From Tunturiibacter empetritectus (GTDB lineage: Bacteria > Acidobacteriota > Terriglobia > Terriglobales > Acidobacteriaceae), in the NCBI RefSeq assembly GCF_014201375.1, contig NZ_JACHDZ010000002.1, positions 434,001 through 498,000 of the forward strand: DNA of 64,000 bases, written 5' to 3'. The notes below the pieces were generated by a model that worked only from the letters and a program-made list of their open reading frames with translations, did not search any database and was not told where the DNA came from. The position numbers and the translations under genes are program-made. How positions within the stretch are numbered: position 1 is the first letter of the stretch; each line of letters begins with the position of its first letter. Of this stretch, positions 44,522 through 53,121 are shown in pieces.

Positions 44522-47500
44522 GTGAATACACATCCCTCTCGTCACCCGTCTCTCGTCAAAAATCTGTTGGTATCTATAGTCTGCTTACTCCTGGTCTCAG
44601 GCTTGAGCTTACGAGCGCAGACCGACACCGGCCGCGTCACCGGGATCGTGACGGATCCAACCGGCGCCGTGGTGCCTGACACCACCGTGAAGCTCACCAA
44701 CACAGACACCGGAGCGACTCAGACTCTTACGGCCGGCAGCGACGGCAACTTCACCTTTTCCGCAGTGCTTCGAGGCAACTACAAAGTGGAAGCCAGCCAT
44801 GCCGGCTTTCAGAGTGTGAATCAGTCCTTCGTGCTTCAGGTCTCTCAGGTCCAGACGGTCGAGTTCAAGATGCCCGTTGGCGCCTCGAGCGAGACAGTCG
44901 AGGTCAATGACGCGGCACCGGTGGTAGACCTCTCGACTTCTTCCACCGGCTCGGTCATCGAAGGCAAGCAGGTTACTGACCTGCCGCTCAATGGCCGCAA
45001 CTTCACAACACTCGCGAACCTCATCCCCGGCGTCACCCGTGGAGCGTTCAACTCAGACGCGAGCGGCCGAAATGGCAACGTCGAAACGTTCCGTTACTCC
45101 GACTCAGGCGGCGGTGCGCTTGCGGTGAACGGACTTCGTCAGCAGTCCAACAACTTCATCCTCGATGGCGTCGATAACAATGAATCCCTCGTCAACTCCA
45201 TCGTATTCTTCACGCCTCCCGAGGCGATTCAAGAGTTCCGCGTTACGACCTCGGTCGCTCCTGCCGAATTTGGCCGCGCCGGCGGAGCCATACTGCAAAA
45301 CTCCGTAAAGTCAGGAACCAATAGCATCCACGGTTCGGCGTTTGGATACTTCCGCGACCAAATCTTCGATGCCAACTCTCTTTATTTCAATCCTGGCAAC
45401 CCTGCTCCCGCATTCCAGCGGAAACAGTTCGGCGGCGCGGTCGGTGGTCCGCTTTGGAAAGACAAGATCTTTCTCTTCGGTGACTACCAGGCACTGCGTC
45501 AGAAGCAGCCAAAGGACACCGGCTTTTACACCGTGCCGACTCCGCTTATGCGTCAAGGGAACTTCTCCGAGCTTCTTGGTCAGAACGTGACCAGCAATCC
45601 CGGATCTTTCACATCGGCTACCGGCTGCCCAGCGCTTCCCGCGGGTACCGTACCTGTCGTTGGGGCGATCTATGATCCGACCACGTGCCAGCCATTCGCC
45701 GGCAACATTATTCCTACGGATCGCCTCAATTCAGCAGGAGTTAACTATCTGAATGCCTTTGATACACCCACCCGAGCGGGCGTCCTGAACAACTACTTTG
45801 CTGTGAGGAAGGCCATCACGAACTTTAACGACTTCGACGTCCGTCTTGACTACCGTGTCACACAAAAGGACTCGGTCTTCGTACGCTACAGCTACGGTCA
45901 GGACAACCTGGACGTCAATAGTCTCTTTACGAAGCTGCCGGCAGGATTTGCCTCGGGTGGAAACGTAAATCACCCACGAGGCGGAGCGGCGGGTTACACC
46001 CGCATCTTCACGTCCAACCTCGTCAACGAGTTCCGCTTCGGCTATATCCGCCCTGAGTTCGCGTATGTAAACCCCGACCAGGGCACACCGATCTCTGCCA
46101 ATCTGGGCATCGTCAATGCCAATCGCAACTCGCTCCTGGGAGGCGGCGCTCTGATCGGCGGAAGCAACAACCAGATCGAGTACACCGGCGACGGCGGGCC
46201 GTACTCTGTCCCTGAAAAGACATTTCAGTTCCTTGACAGCGTTAGCTACACTCACGGAAAACACACCATGAAAGCTGGCGCGAATATCATTCGTCGTGAA
46301 GTCGACTTCTTCCAGGGAAATGATTCAAAGGGCTACTTTGTCCTTGGCGGCGTTAACTATCCTTCGACCGGGCGCTTCACCGGCTACGAGACTTCAGAGA
46401 TACTTGCGGGCTTCTCAGACTACGAGATTGGAGCGTCAAGCACCTTCTTCAAGACGTTCAACTATGAGACGGGCTACTTCGTACAGGACGACTGGAAAGT
46501 AACTCGCCGCCTGACTCTCAACCTTGGTATCCGCTACGATCTCTACACCTATCCCTACGAGCAGAACAACAATCAGGCGAACTACGACTTCTCGACCGGT
46601 ACCTTCCGGGTCGCCGGGGTCAATGGAAACTCGCGCGCGCTTATCAACACCGACAAGAACAACTTCGCGCCTCGCATCGGCTTCGCCTATGACCTCTACG
46701 GAAATGGAAAGACTTCACTCCGCGGCGGCTATGGCATCTTCTACTTCCTCGACCGGGGAGGCGTGGGCAACCAGCTGTCCAACCAGCCAGGTTTTAACGG
46801 TGTCAACCAATACACCGCCATCAATGGCTACCGCATTACGTTCACTGGCCAAAGCCCCACCATCCCGAACAATGCCGCCACCGCCACCGCTGCTCTTCCC
46901 ATACCTGCATTTGGTCCCGGGGCGATCAACTCCATCAACCTCGCTAACGCGACTGTCATCTCTGTGCCAGTGAACAATCAGAATGGCGCAGTCACGCAGT
47001 ACAACCTGCAGGTTCAACAACAACTCGACCACGCAACTTCGTTGAATATCGCCTATGTTGGCAATAAGTCGGATCACCTGATGACCTGGTTCAATGCCAA
47101 CTCCCCTGTTCTCGACGGCACGACCCACGGCCTCTATCCAAACCGCGGAACGATCACGGAGGGTCTCGCGGGCGGCTCCTCCAAGTATGACGGCCTGCAG
47201 ATCTATCTCAACCGCAGTGTCGGGTCGAGCCTGCTCGCGACCGTCGCGTACACCTGGTCGCATTCGCGCGACAATTCAAACGGAGCCTTCAGCTCAGGAA
47301 ATGGCGCAAGTTCAAGCGGACGTCTCTTCATTACCCCGGCCGGTCCCGACTTGAGGGCCAACTACGGCAACTCCGATCAGGACCAGCGAAATGTCTTTGT
47401 CGCCAGCGCCGTCTACTCGCTTCCCGTCGGCCGCGGCAAAATGTTTGGTGCAAACATGAATCATGGCCTGGACGAGGTTCTCGGAGGATGGCAGCTCAAC

Positions 47501-48016
47501 ACCATCGTCACACTCGACAGCGGCACACCGATCGACTTCAGCACCACAGGAAGTCCCGGAACGATCGACAACCGGCCGGACCTCATCAGCTTCAGCAAAG
47601 TGAAGCGTCAGCTCGTGGGCGGGTCAAACAACTCCAATAACCGCACGTTCTTTACCGGCGTCTTTGGCCTTCCTCCCATCAACTCCTCCGGAATCTTCAC
47701 GCGTCCGGGGACTCTGCAACGCAATGCCTTCTCCGGCCCAGGCTACAAAACGGTGGACCTTGGAATCTTCAAGGGATTCCACATTACCGAACGGGTCAAC
47801 GCTGAGTTCCGCGCTCAAGCCTACAACCTGTTCAACACACCGCAGTTCGGAAACCCGGACACCAACCTCCACGACGGGGCCAACATCCCCGGATCGAACA
47901 CCATCTTTACCACCGGTGCTAACGTCAGTGGAGCAGACAACGGGTTTGGGAGCATTAACAGCATTCGCCTCAACACCGAACGCCAGTTAGAGCTCGCGGC
48001 CCACATCAACTTCTAA
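44522..48016 (+). CDS. TonB-dependent receptor of the starch/maltodextrin locus
   Basis: 1164 residues from GTG 44522, chosen because AGGAGG lies 7 bases upstream and the signal peptide follows (LVKNLLVSIVCLLLVSGLSL). The frame is open back to a TTG at 44390. Carboxypeptidase-regulatory domain (TGIVTDPTGAVVPDTTVKL), plug with DLPLNGRNFTTLANLIPGV and NFILDGVDNNESLVN, ILQNSVKSGTNSIHGSAFGY, and a barrel ending ELAAHINF. Downstream are two secreted GH13 enzymes, so it probably imports malto-oligosaccharides, performing the role of SusC; no SusD-like lipoprotein gene is present. Divergent from its probable regulator. Confidence 0.91.
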   Translation: MNTHPSRHPSLVKNLLVSIVCLLLVSGLSLRAQTDTGRVTGIVTDPTGAVVPDTTVKLTNTDTGATQTLTAGSDGNFTFSAVLRGNYKVEASHAGFQSVNQSFVLQVSQVQTVEFKMPVGASSETVEVNDAAPVVDLSTSSTGSVIEGKQVTDLPLNGRNFTTLANLIPGVTRGAFNSDASGRNGNVETFRYSDSGGGALAVNGLRQQSNNFILDGVDNNESLVNSIVFFTPPEAIQEFRVTTSVAPAEFGRAGGAILQNSVKSGTNSIHGSAFGYFRDQIFDANSLYFNPGNPAPAFQRKQFGGAVGGPLWKDKIFLFGDYQALRQKQPKDTGFYTVPTPLMRQGNFSELLGQNVTSNPGSFTSATGCPALPAGTVPVVGAIYDPTTCQPFAGNIIPTDRLNSAGVNYLNAFDTPTRAGVLNNYFAVRKAITNFNDFDVRLDYRVTQKDSVFVRYSYGQDNLDVNSLFTKLPAGFASGGNVNHPRGGAAGYTRIFTSNLVNEFRFGYIRPEFAYVNPDQGTPISANLGIVNANRNSLLGGGALIGGSNNQIEYTGDGGPYSVPEKTFQFLDSVSYTHGKHTMKAGANIIRREVDFFQGNDSKGYFVLGGVNYPSTGRFTGYETSEILAGFSDYEIGASSTFFKTFNYETGYFVQDDWKVTRRLTLNLGIRYDLYTYPYEQNNNQANYDFSTGTFRVAGVNGNSRALINTDKNNFAPRIGFAYDLYGNGKTSLRGGYGIFYFLDRGGVGNQLSNQPGFNGVNQYTAINGYRITFTGQSPTIPNNAATATAALPIPAFGPGAINSINLANATVISVPVNNQNGAVTQYNLQVQQQLDHATSLNIAYVGNKSDHLMTWFNANSPVLDGTTHGLYPNRGTITEGLAGGSSKYDGLQIYLNRSVGSSLLATVAYTWSHSRDNSNGAFSSGNGASSSGRLFITPAGPDLRANYGNSDQDQRNVFVASAVYSLPVGRGKMFGANMNHGLDEVLGGWQLNTIVTLDSGTPIDFSTTGSPGTIDNRPDLISFSKVKRQLVGGSNNSNNRTFFTGVFGLPPINSSGIFTRPGTLQRNAFSGPGYKTVDLGIFKGFHITERVNAEFRAQAYNLFNTPQFGNPDTNLHDGANIPGSNTIFTTGANVSGADNGFGSINSIRLNTERQLELAAHINF

Positions 48017-48030
48017 CCTGCTTCCATCGA

Positions 48031-48108
48031 AAGCGGCACCACTGAGCGCGTCTCTTTCGTGCCGCTTCTCTTCATCAAATTCAATCTTCGCGTCGTCGCG
48101 TTTTTTTT
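48031..48108 (+). terminator. Intercistronic hairpin and T-run between receptor and first GH13 gene
   Basis: AAGCGGCAC (48031-48039) and GTGCCGCTT (48059-48067) form a 9-bp stem starting 15 bases after the receptor stop. A smaller CGCG-TCGT-CGCG element (48089-48100) is followed by eight T (48101-48108), 8 bases before the GAGG site of the next gene. This could attenuate transcription between receptor and enzyme genes. Confidence 0.5.
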
Positions 48109-48123
48109 GAGGATCTGTTCCCA

Positions 48124-49941
48124 ATGCGCCGCCTTCTTCTCGTCTTCGCGTGCTCCATCTCCGCGTTCGCGCAGTCTCCTCGAATCGACAAAGTAGATCC
48201 TCCGAACTGGTGGGCTGCGATGCCTGCCCCCATGCTCCTCGCAAAAGGGGAGAACCTGAACGACGCACGTTTCACCTTGAGCGATGCTGCCTTACACATT
48301 AGAAAAACGGTCATCTCCTACAACGGCCACTACGCTCAACTCTGGCTGACGGCGTCGCCTGCTCGAACGGAAACCATCCGACTCACAGCGCGAACATCAA
48401 AGGGCGAAACCACAGTCGCCTATACATTCGCACGCCGCCGAAACCCCTCCGACGGCTTCGCCGGGTTCTCCTCCAAAGACGTGATGTATCTCGTCATGAT
48501 CGATCGATTCGCTGACGGCGACCCATCCAATGATGGACCTGATCACAGCGCCCAACTCGCCAATCCCCGCGGTTGGCATGGCGGAGATCTTCGCGGCATC
48601 ACTCAGCATCTCGACTACCTTCAGCAGCTCGGTATCACCACCATCTGGATCACGCCCGTCTATCAAAATCACGGCAGCCAGAGCTATCACGGCTATGGAG
48701 CAACCGACATGTACGCCGTGGACGAACACTTCGGCAACCTTACCGATCTGAGAGATCTCTCAGCGGCGCTTCATGCTCGTCATATGAAGCTTGTCCTCGA
48801 CACAGTTCCAAACCACGTCGGCCCGAACCACCCATGGGTCCGCGACAGTCCTGATCCTACGTGGTTCCACGGCACGCTTGAAAATCACACGATCGCGCAG
48901 GGAGACTTTGCTCCGCTCACCGATCCCCACGCCCCCTGGCGCGACCAAATCAATGTGACTCAAGGGTGGTTCGCCAATACTCTTCCCGACCTCAACCAGG
49001 AGGATCCCGCGGTCTCCCGCTACTTGACTCAAAACGCCGTCTGGTGGACGGAACAGGCTGATCTCGACGGTCTGCGCATCGATACTTTCCCTTATGTCGG
49101 TCGCGCCTTCTGGCAAAGCTTCCATGCCCAGCTTCACTCGCTCTACCCGCACTTCACCACTGTGGGAGAGGTATTCAACAGCGATGCAACTATAACCTCT
49201 ACCTTTGCTGCTGGAGTCACTCGCACTGGAGTAGACACAGGTCTCGACACCCCCTTCGACTTTCCCACCTACTTTGCTCTCCGCGATGTCTTCCTGAAAG
49301 ATGCGCCGATGACCAGGCTCGCTGACGTCCTGCGGCTCGACAATCTGTATCCCCATCCTGAGCGCCTCGTTCCTTTCCTTGGAAATCACGACACCACCCG
49401 TTTTCTCGACGGCGCCGCTTCACTGAACACTCTCGAGCTGGCATTCACTGTTCTCACCACGATGCGAGGTTTGCCACAGGTCTATTCTGGTGACGAAATC
49501 GCCATGCGAGGAGGAGCGGACCCAGATAACCGCCACGATTTTCCTGGAGGCTTTGGTTCCACGCAAGACGATGCCTTCAACTCAGCAGGACGCTCTCCCG
49601 ATCAACAAAGAGCATTCTCGTCGCTTCAAACGCTTCTTGCTCTTCGCAGCTCTTACCCAGCCCTTCAGACCGGAACCGAACAAGTGCTCCACGCAGACAA
49701 AAACACCCTCGTGTATCTCCGCACCCTTGCCATCTCAACGCAGGGAACCAAGCGAATTCTAATTGCCGTAAACAAAGGTAGCGAAGCGACAAATGTGGTT
49801 ATCAAGACCGATGAGACAGAGATTCAAAATGCGCAACGAAGTACGGTCCTTTTAGGCTCGACCGACTCAATCTCCGTGAAGCCCGGCACGCTTACAGTTC
49901 ATCTCCCCGCCAATGCCGCAGTAATTTCAGACCTCGACTAG
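48124..49941 (+). CDS. Secreted GH13 neopullulanase/cyclomaltodextrinase-like enzyme
   Basis: 605 residues with signal peptide (about 1-17, LLLVFACSISAFA). Residues 20-105 form the N-terminal beta-sandwich of cyclomaltodextrinases (KVDPPNWWAAMPAPMLLAKG). The GH13 barrel follows: region I TVPNHVGPNHPW, nucleophile Asp in GLRIDTFPYV, acid/base Glu in TTVGEVFN, and third Asp in FLGNHDTTRF. A C-terminal beta-domain closes the protein. It hydrolyses alpha-1,4-glucans or maltodextrins in the periplasm or on the surface. It follows the receptor gene by 107 bases and precedes a paralogue, so it resembles SusA of Bacteroides. Confidence 0.93.
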   Translation: MRRLLLVFACSISAFAQSPRIDKVDPPNWWAAMPAPMLLAKGENLNDARFTLSDAALHIRKTVISYNGHYAQLWLTASPARTETIRLTARTSKGETTVAYTFARRRNPSDGFAGFSSKDVMYLVMIDRFADGDPSNDGPDHSAQLANPRGWHGGDLRGITQHLDYLQQLGITTIWITPVYQNHGSQSYHGYGATDMYAVDEHFGNLTDLRDLSAALHARHMKLVLDTVPNHVGPNHPWVRDSPDPTWFHGTLENHTIAQGDFAPLTDPHAPWRDQINVTQGWFANTLPDLNQEDPAVSRYLTQNAVWWTEQADLDGLRIDTFPYVGRAFWQSFHAQLHSLYPHFTTVGEVFNSDATITSTFAAGVTRTGVDTGLDTPFDFPTYFALRDVFLKDAPMTRLADVLRLDNLYPHPERLVPFLGNHDTTRFLDGAASLNTLELAFTVLTTMRGLPQVYSGDEIAMRGGADPDNRHDFPGGFGSTQDDAFNSAGRSPDQQRAFSSLQTLLALRSSYPALQTGTEQVLHADKNTLVYLRTLAISTQGTKRILIAVNKGSEATNVVIKTDETEIQNAQRSTVLLGSTDSISVKPGTLTVHLPANAAVISDLD

Positions 49942-49998
49942 GCAGTCCGACTCTCAAGCTCGAAACAGATATCGCCATCTCATGGAGGAGATCGTTCG

Positions 49999-51945
49999 AT
50001 GAATTGTTCACGTCAGACCGCAAACACAACCGACGATTCATTGACTAGAAGAGAACTCTTTCCATCGAATCACATGCTCTCACTCGCACTCGTCTTTCTA
50101 CTTTGTGTCGCGGGACCGTTCGCGTTTGCCCAAGCGCCCATCCTATCAAAAATAGATCCTCCCAATTGGTGGACAGAGTTGCCAGACCCAGTATTGCTGG
50201 TCCAGGGAGAACATCTGGATGGGACAAAGTTTTCCATCAAAAATTCAGACACAACCATCGACCTGGTACGTACTTCTTCCAATGGTCATTGGGCGTTTCT
50301 AAAGCTTGGTATAAAGTCGGCAAAACCGGGCTCGCTCCTCCTCGAAGCTCGAAACTCCGCGGGAGCCTCGTCAATCTCCTACGCCCTCTCTGCTCGCACG
50401 AAGCCCGCCGCAAACCCACAGGGATTTTCATCTCAAGACACGATGTACCTCATCATGACGGACCGTTTTGCTGACGGCGATCCAAGCAATAATCGTCAAC
50501 CAGGCATGACATACGACCGCAATGATCCGCATGCATGGCATGGCGGCGATCTTCGTGGGATTCGACAACACCTCGACTACCTTCAGGATCTGGGTGTAAA
50601 CACCATCTGGATCACCCCGGTCGATCAGAATCGCGAGCGAGACAGCTATCACGGTTACGGCACGACCGATATGTATAAAGTCGACGAACACTTTGGTACA
50701 CTCTCCGACCTCACCGCGCTTGCCAACGACCTGCACGCTCAAGGGATGAAGCTGGTTTTGGATATTGTTCCGAACCACGTCGGTCCGGCGCATCCGTGGG
50801 TGGAGGATTCGCCCACTCCCGATTGGTTCCACGGAACGAAAGCGCAACATCGACTAGCTCAAGGCAACTTCCGCGCTCTCATGGATCCTTATGCTTCCGC
50901 GCGCGATCGAAAAGACGTTCTCGATGGATGGTTCGTCGATCTCCTGCCGGATATGAACCAGGAGAATCCCCTCGTGGCTCAGTATCTGATACAAAACACA
51001 ATCTGGTGGGTCGAGGAGACCTCTGCTGACGGCCTCAGATTGGATACTTTCCCGTACGTCGGACGTCAATTCTGGCATGATTTTCACGCCCAACTTAGCG
51101 AGATCTTCCCCCACCTGACAACGGTCGGCGAGGTATTCAACGGAACATTCGCCATGCCTCCCATGCTCAACTCCTTCTTTGCTGGAGGCGTTGTCCGCAG
51201 CGGTGGCACAACCGACATCGACACAGGTCTCTACACTCCATTTGACTACCCATTTTTTTCAGCCATACGAGATGTCACTGTTCGGAACACGCCAATGACA
51301 GATCTGGCGAATTTGTTCCGACAGGACAGTGTGTACCCTCATCCCGACCGGTTAGTAACACTCCTCGGCAGCCATGACACGAAACGGTTCATGAGCGAAC
51401 CAGGAGCCACACCCGAAAGACTACTGTTGGCGTTCGGCATTCTTCTTACCGCCCGTGGCATCCCCGTCATATATTCGGGAGACGAGATTGGCATGGCCGG
51501 TGGCGAAGACCCCGATAACCGGAGGGACTTCCCCGGTGGTTTTGAACCGCAAAAGTCCTCGGCAAACGCGTTCCTTTCCACTCGAAGGAGTACTGACGAA
51601 GCAGGCATGCACGACGCCATCAAGCGGCTTTTAGCGTTGCGAAATAGCGTCAAGGAGTTGCAGGAAGGAAAGCAGCAAGTGGTCCAGTCCGATGAGGACA
51701 CAATTGCTTATGTGCGCGGATTAAATCTGGAACACGGATGTGTCGCAGGCCAGGACAGAGTTCTCGTCCTTGCCAACAAGTCCGATATCGCCAGAAAGCT
51801 AAATATAGATATGAACGAAACTGCAATGGAAGGCTGCACTAGAAGTGAGATGTTGCTCGGCGACAAGCACTCGGTCCATGTATCTTCGCATTCAATTAGC
51901 GCTAACGTCACTCCACTAGGCCTGATGGTTGTGCAACTTCGCTAA
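49999..51945 (+). CDS. Secreted GH13 neopullulanase/cyclomaltodextrinase-like enzyme, second copy
   Basis: 648 residues with GGAGGAG before ATG 49999. The N-terminus has a longer leader (about 25 residues) before the hydrophobic signal core MLSLALVFLLCVAGPFAFAQ. Cyclomaltodextrinase N-domain (KIDPPNWWTELPDPVLLVQG), then GH13 motifs DIVPNHVGPAHPW, DGLRLDTFPYV (nucleophile), TTVGEVFN (acid/base) and LLGSHDTKRF, all intact. It starts 57 bases after its paralogue and is roughly half identical to it by eye. It carries an insertion RSGGTTDIDTG and differing loops, suggesting a different chain-length or branch preference (inference). Confidence 0.93.
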   Translation: MNCSRQTANTTDDSLTRRELFPSNHMLSLALVFLLCVAGPFAFAQAPILSKIDPPNWWTELPDPVLLVQGEHLDGTKFSIKNSDTTIDLVRTSSNGHWAFLKLGIKSAKPGSLLLEARNSAGASSISYALSARTKPAANPQGFSSQDTMYLIMTDRFADGDPSNNRQPGMTYDRNDPHAWHGGDLRGIRQHLDYLQDLGVNTIWITPVDQNRERDSYHGYGTTDMYKVDEHFGTLSDLTALANDLHAQGMKLVLDIVPNHVGPAHPWVEDSPTPDWFHGTKAQHRLAQGNFRALMDPYASARDRKDVLDGWFVDLLPDMNQENPLVAQYLIQNTIWWVEETSADGLRLDTFPYVGRQFWHDFHAQLSEIFPHLTTVGEVFNGTFAMPPMLNSFFAGGVVRSGGTTDIDTGLYTPFDYPFFSAIRDVTVRNTPMTDLANLFRQDSVYPHPDRLVTLLGSHDTKRFMSEPGATPERLLLAFGILLTARGIPVIYSGDEIGMAGGEDPDNRRDFPGGFEPQKSSANAFLSTRRSTDEAGMHDAIKRLLALRNSVKELQEGKQQVVQSDEDTIAYVRGLNLEHGCVAGQDRVLVLANKSDIARKLNIDMNETAMEGCTRSEMLLGDKHSVHVSSHSISANVTPLGLMVVQLR

Positions 51946-52335
51946 ACTTCGGAGATACTTGCGACTCGCTTGGTGATAGAAACAGCTCTCAAACTCTTTT
52001 TACTTGTCCCCGACGCTGTGGATTTTCAAGTGGTGCTAACAGCCCGAGTCACTCATTGAGCCCTGAGCAGGAAGGCTTGGGGGTGTTATGGATGATTGGT
52101 CGGCAACACGTAAGTTGGATCGCCACGTTAGCGGTTAGTTCCGGTTTGCCAGTCGACCGGGAGGAATTAGGTAGCTGGAGGGCCGAACCGGGGATCACTT
52201 ACGCATGGCTGGCGGTCCGGATCCCGCCTGACTCACATAGCATGTAGCTGACGGTAGAGTACTTGCTATACAATCCGATGCCATTGGGGTGGGAAGGGCG
52301 CAGTCTGCGAATGCCCCTCCGCCGTGGAGGGACTT
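51946..52335. other. Intergenic region upstream of the succinate dehydrogenase operon
   Basis: 390 bp with no gene recognised. It must hold the promoter of the sdh operon; no clear operator or RNA structure was identified. Confidence 0.4.
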
Positions 52336-53121
52336 GTGTCAGCTCCCGACATAATCTGGAAAGACGGCAAGTTTGGCCAAACATCGCGGCGTGACGCCTG
52401 GTGGCTTTCTCCGACGGCAGTCCTCTTGGGTTTCAGCGCGTTTCTCGTCTATGCAAACTGGGCGGCGTTCCAGAACAGCCATTACACCTTTGGTCCGTAT
52501 ATCTCACCGTTTTATTCACCCGAGCTTTTCGGCAGCTCCCCACATGCCTTGTTTGGCCCGAAACCGAGATGGTATCCGAACTTTCTGCCCTTTTCTCCAG
52601 CGTTGTTCATTCTCTGGATTCCAGGCCTTTTCCGTGTGACCTGCTACTACTACCGCGGTGCGTATTACAAATCGTTCTGGGCCGATCCTCCGGCATGTGC
52701 GGTGAGTGAGCCCCGGAAAAGTTATTTAGGAGAAAGAAGCTTTCCGCTCATTATGCAGAATTTTCATCGCTATTTTCTGAGGCTCTCGTACGTTGTCTGG
52801 GGCTTTCTGGTCTACGACGCGCTGAGGTCTTTCTTTTTTCCGGAGGGATTTGGGATCGGAATTGGGAGTCTCGTTTTAGTCGTGAATGTCGTGCTCCTCG
52901 CCGGATACGTATTCGGGTGTCATGCGTTCCGACACCTGATCGGCGGAACATTTGACCAGATCTCGGATCACCCCGTTCGGCACAATATCTACAACTTCGT
53001 GAGCCGACTGAACGCGGGGCATAAGAAGTGGGCATGGGCGAGCCTTCTTTGGGTTGCTTTTTCTGATATTTACATCCGTCTCTGTTCGATGGGCATCTGG
53101 CATGACTGGAGAATTCTCTAG
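52336..53121 (+). CDS. sdhC: Succinate dehydrogenase membrane anchor (Sdh1-like cytochrome subunit)
   Basis: 261 residues from GTG 52336 (GGAGGG 5 bases upstream); GTG 52324 is also possible. About five transmembrane helices are visible (WLSPTAVLLGFSAFLVYANW, FSPALFILWIPGLFRVTCYY, LRLSYVVWGFLVYDALRSFF, LVLVVNVVLLAGYVFGCHAF and the last about 30 residues). The layout and length match the single large anchor subunit of the mycobacterial Sdh1 type rather than the two small SdhC/SdhD subunits. Histidines (for example in MQNFHRYFLRL and FGCHAFRHLIGG) may bind haem. The flavoprotein gene follows with no gap. Confidence 0.85.
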   Translation: MSAPDIIWKDGKFGQTSRRDAWWLSPTAVLLGFSAFLVYANWAAFQNSHYTFGPYISPFYSPELFGSSPHALFGPKPRWYPNFLPFSPALFILWIPGLFRVTCYYYRGAYYKSFWADPPACAVSEPRKSYLGERSFPLIMQNFHRYFLRLSYVVWGFLVYDALRSFFFPEGFGIGIGSLVLVVNVVLLAGYVFGCHAFRHLIGGTFDQISDHPVRHNIYNFVSRLNAGHKKWAWASLLWVAFSDIYIRLCSMGIWHDWRIL

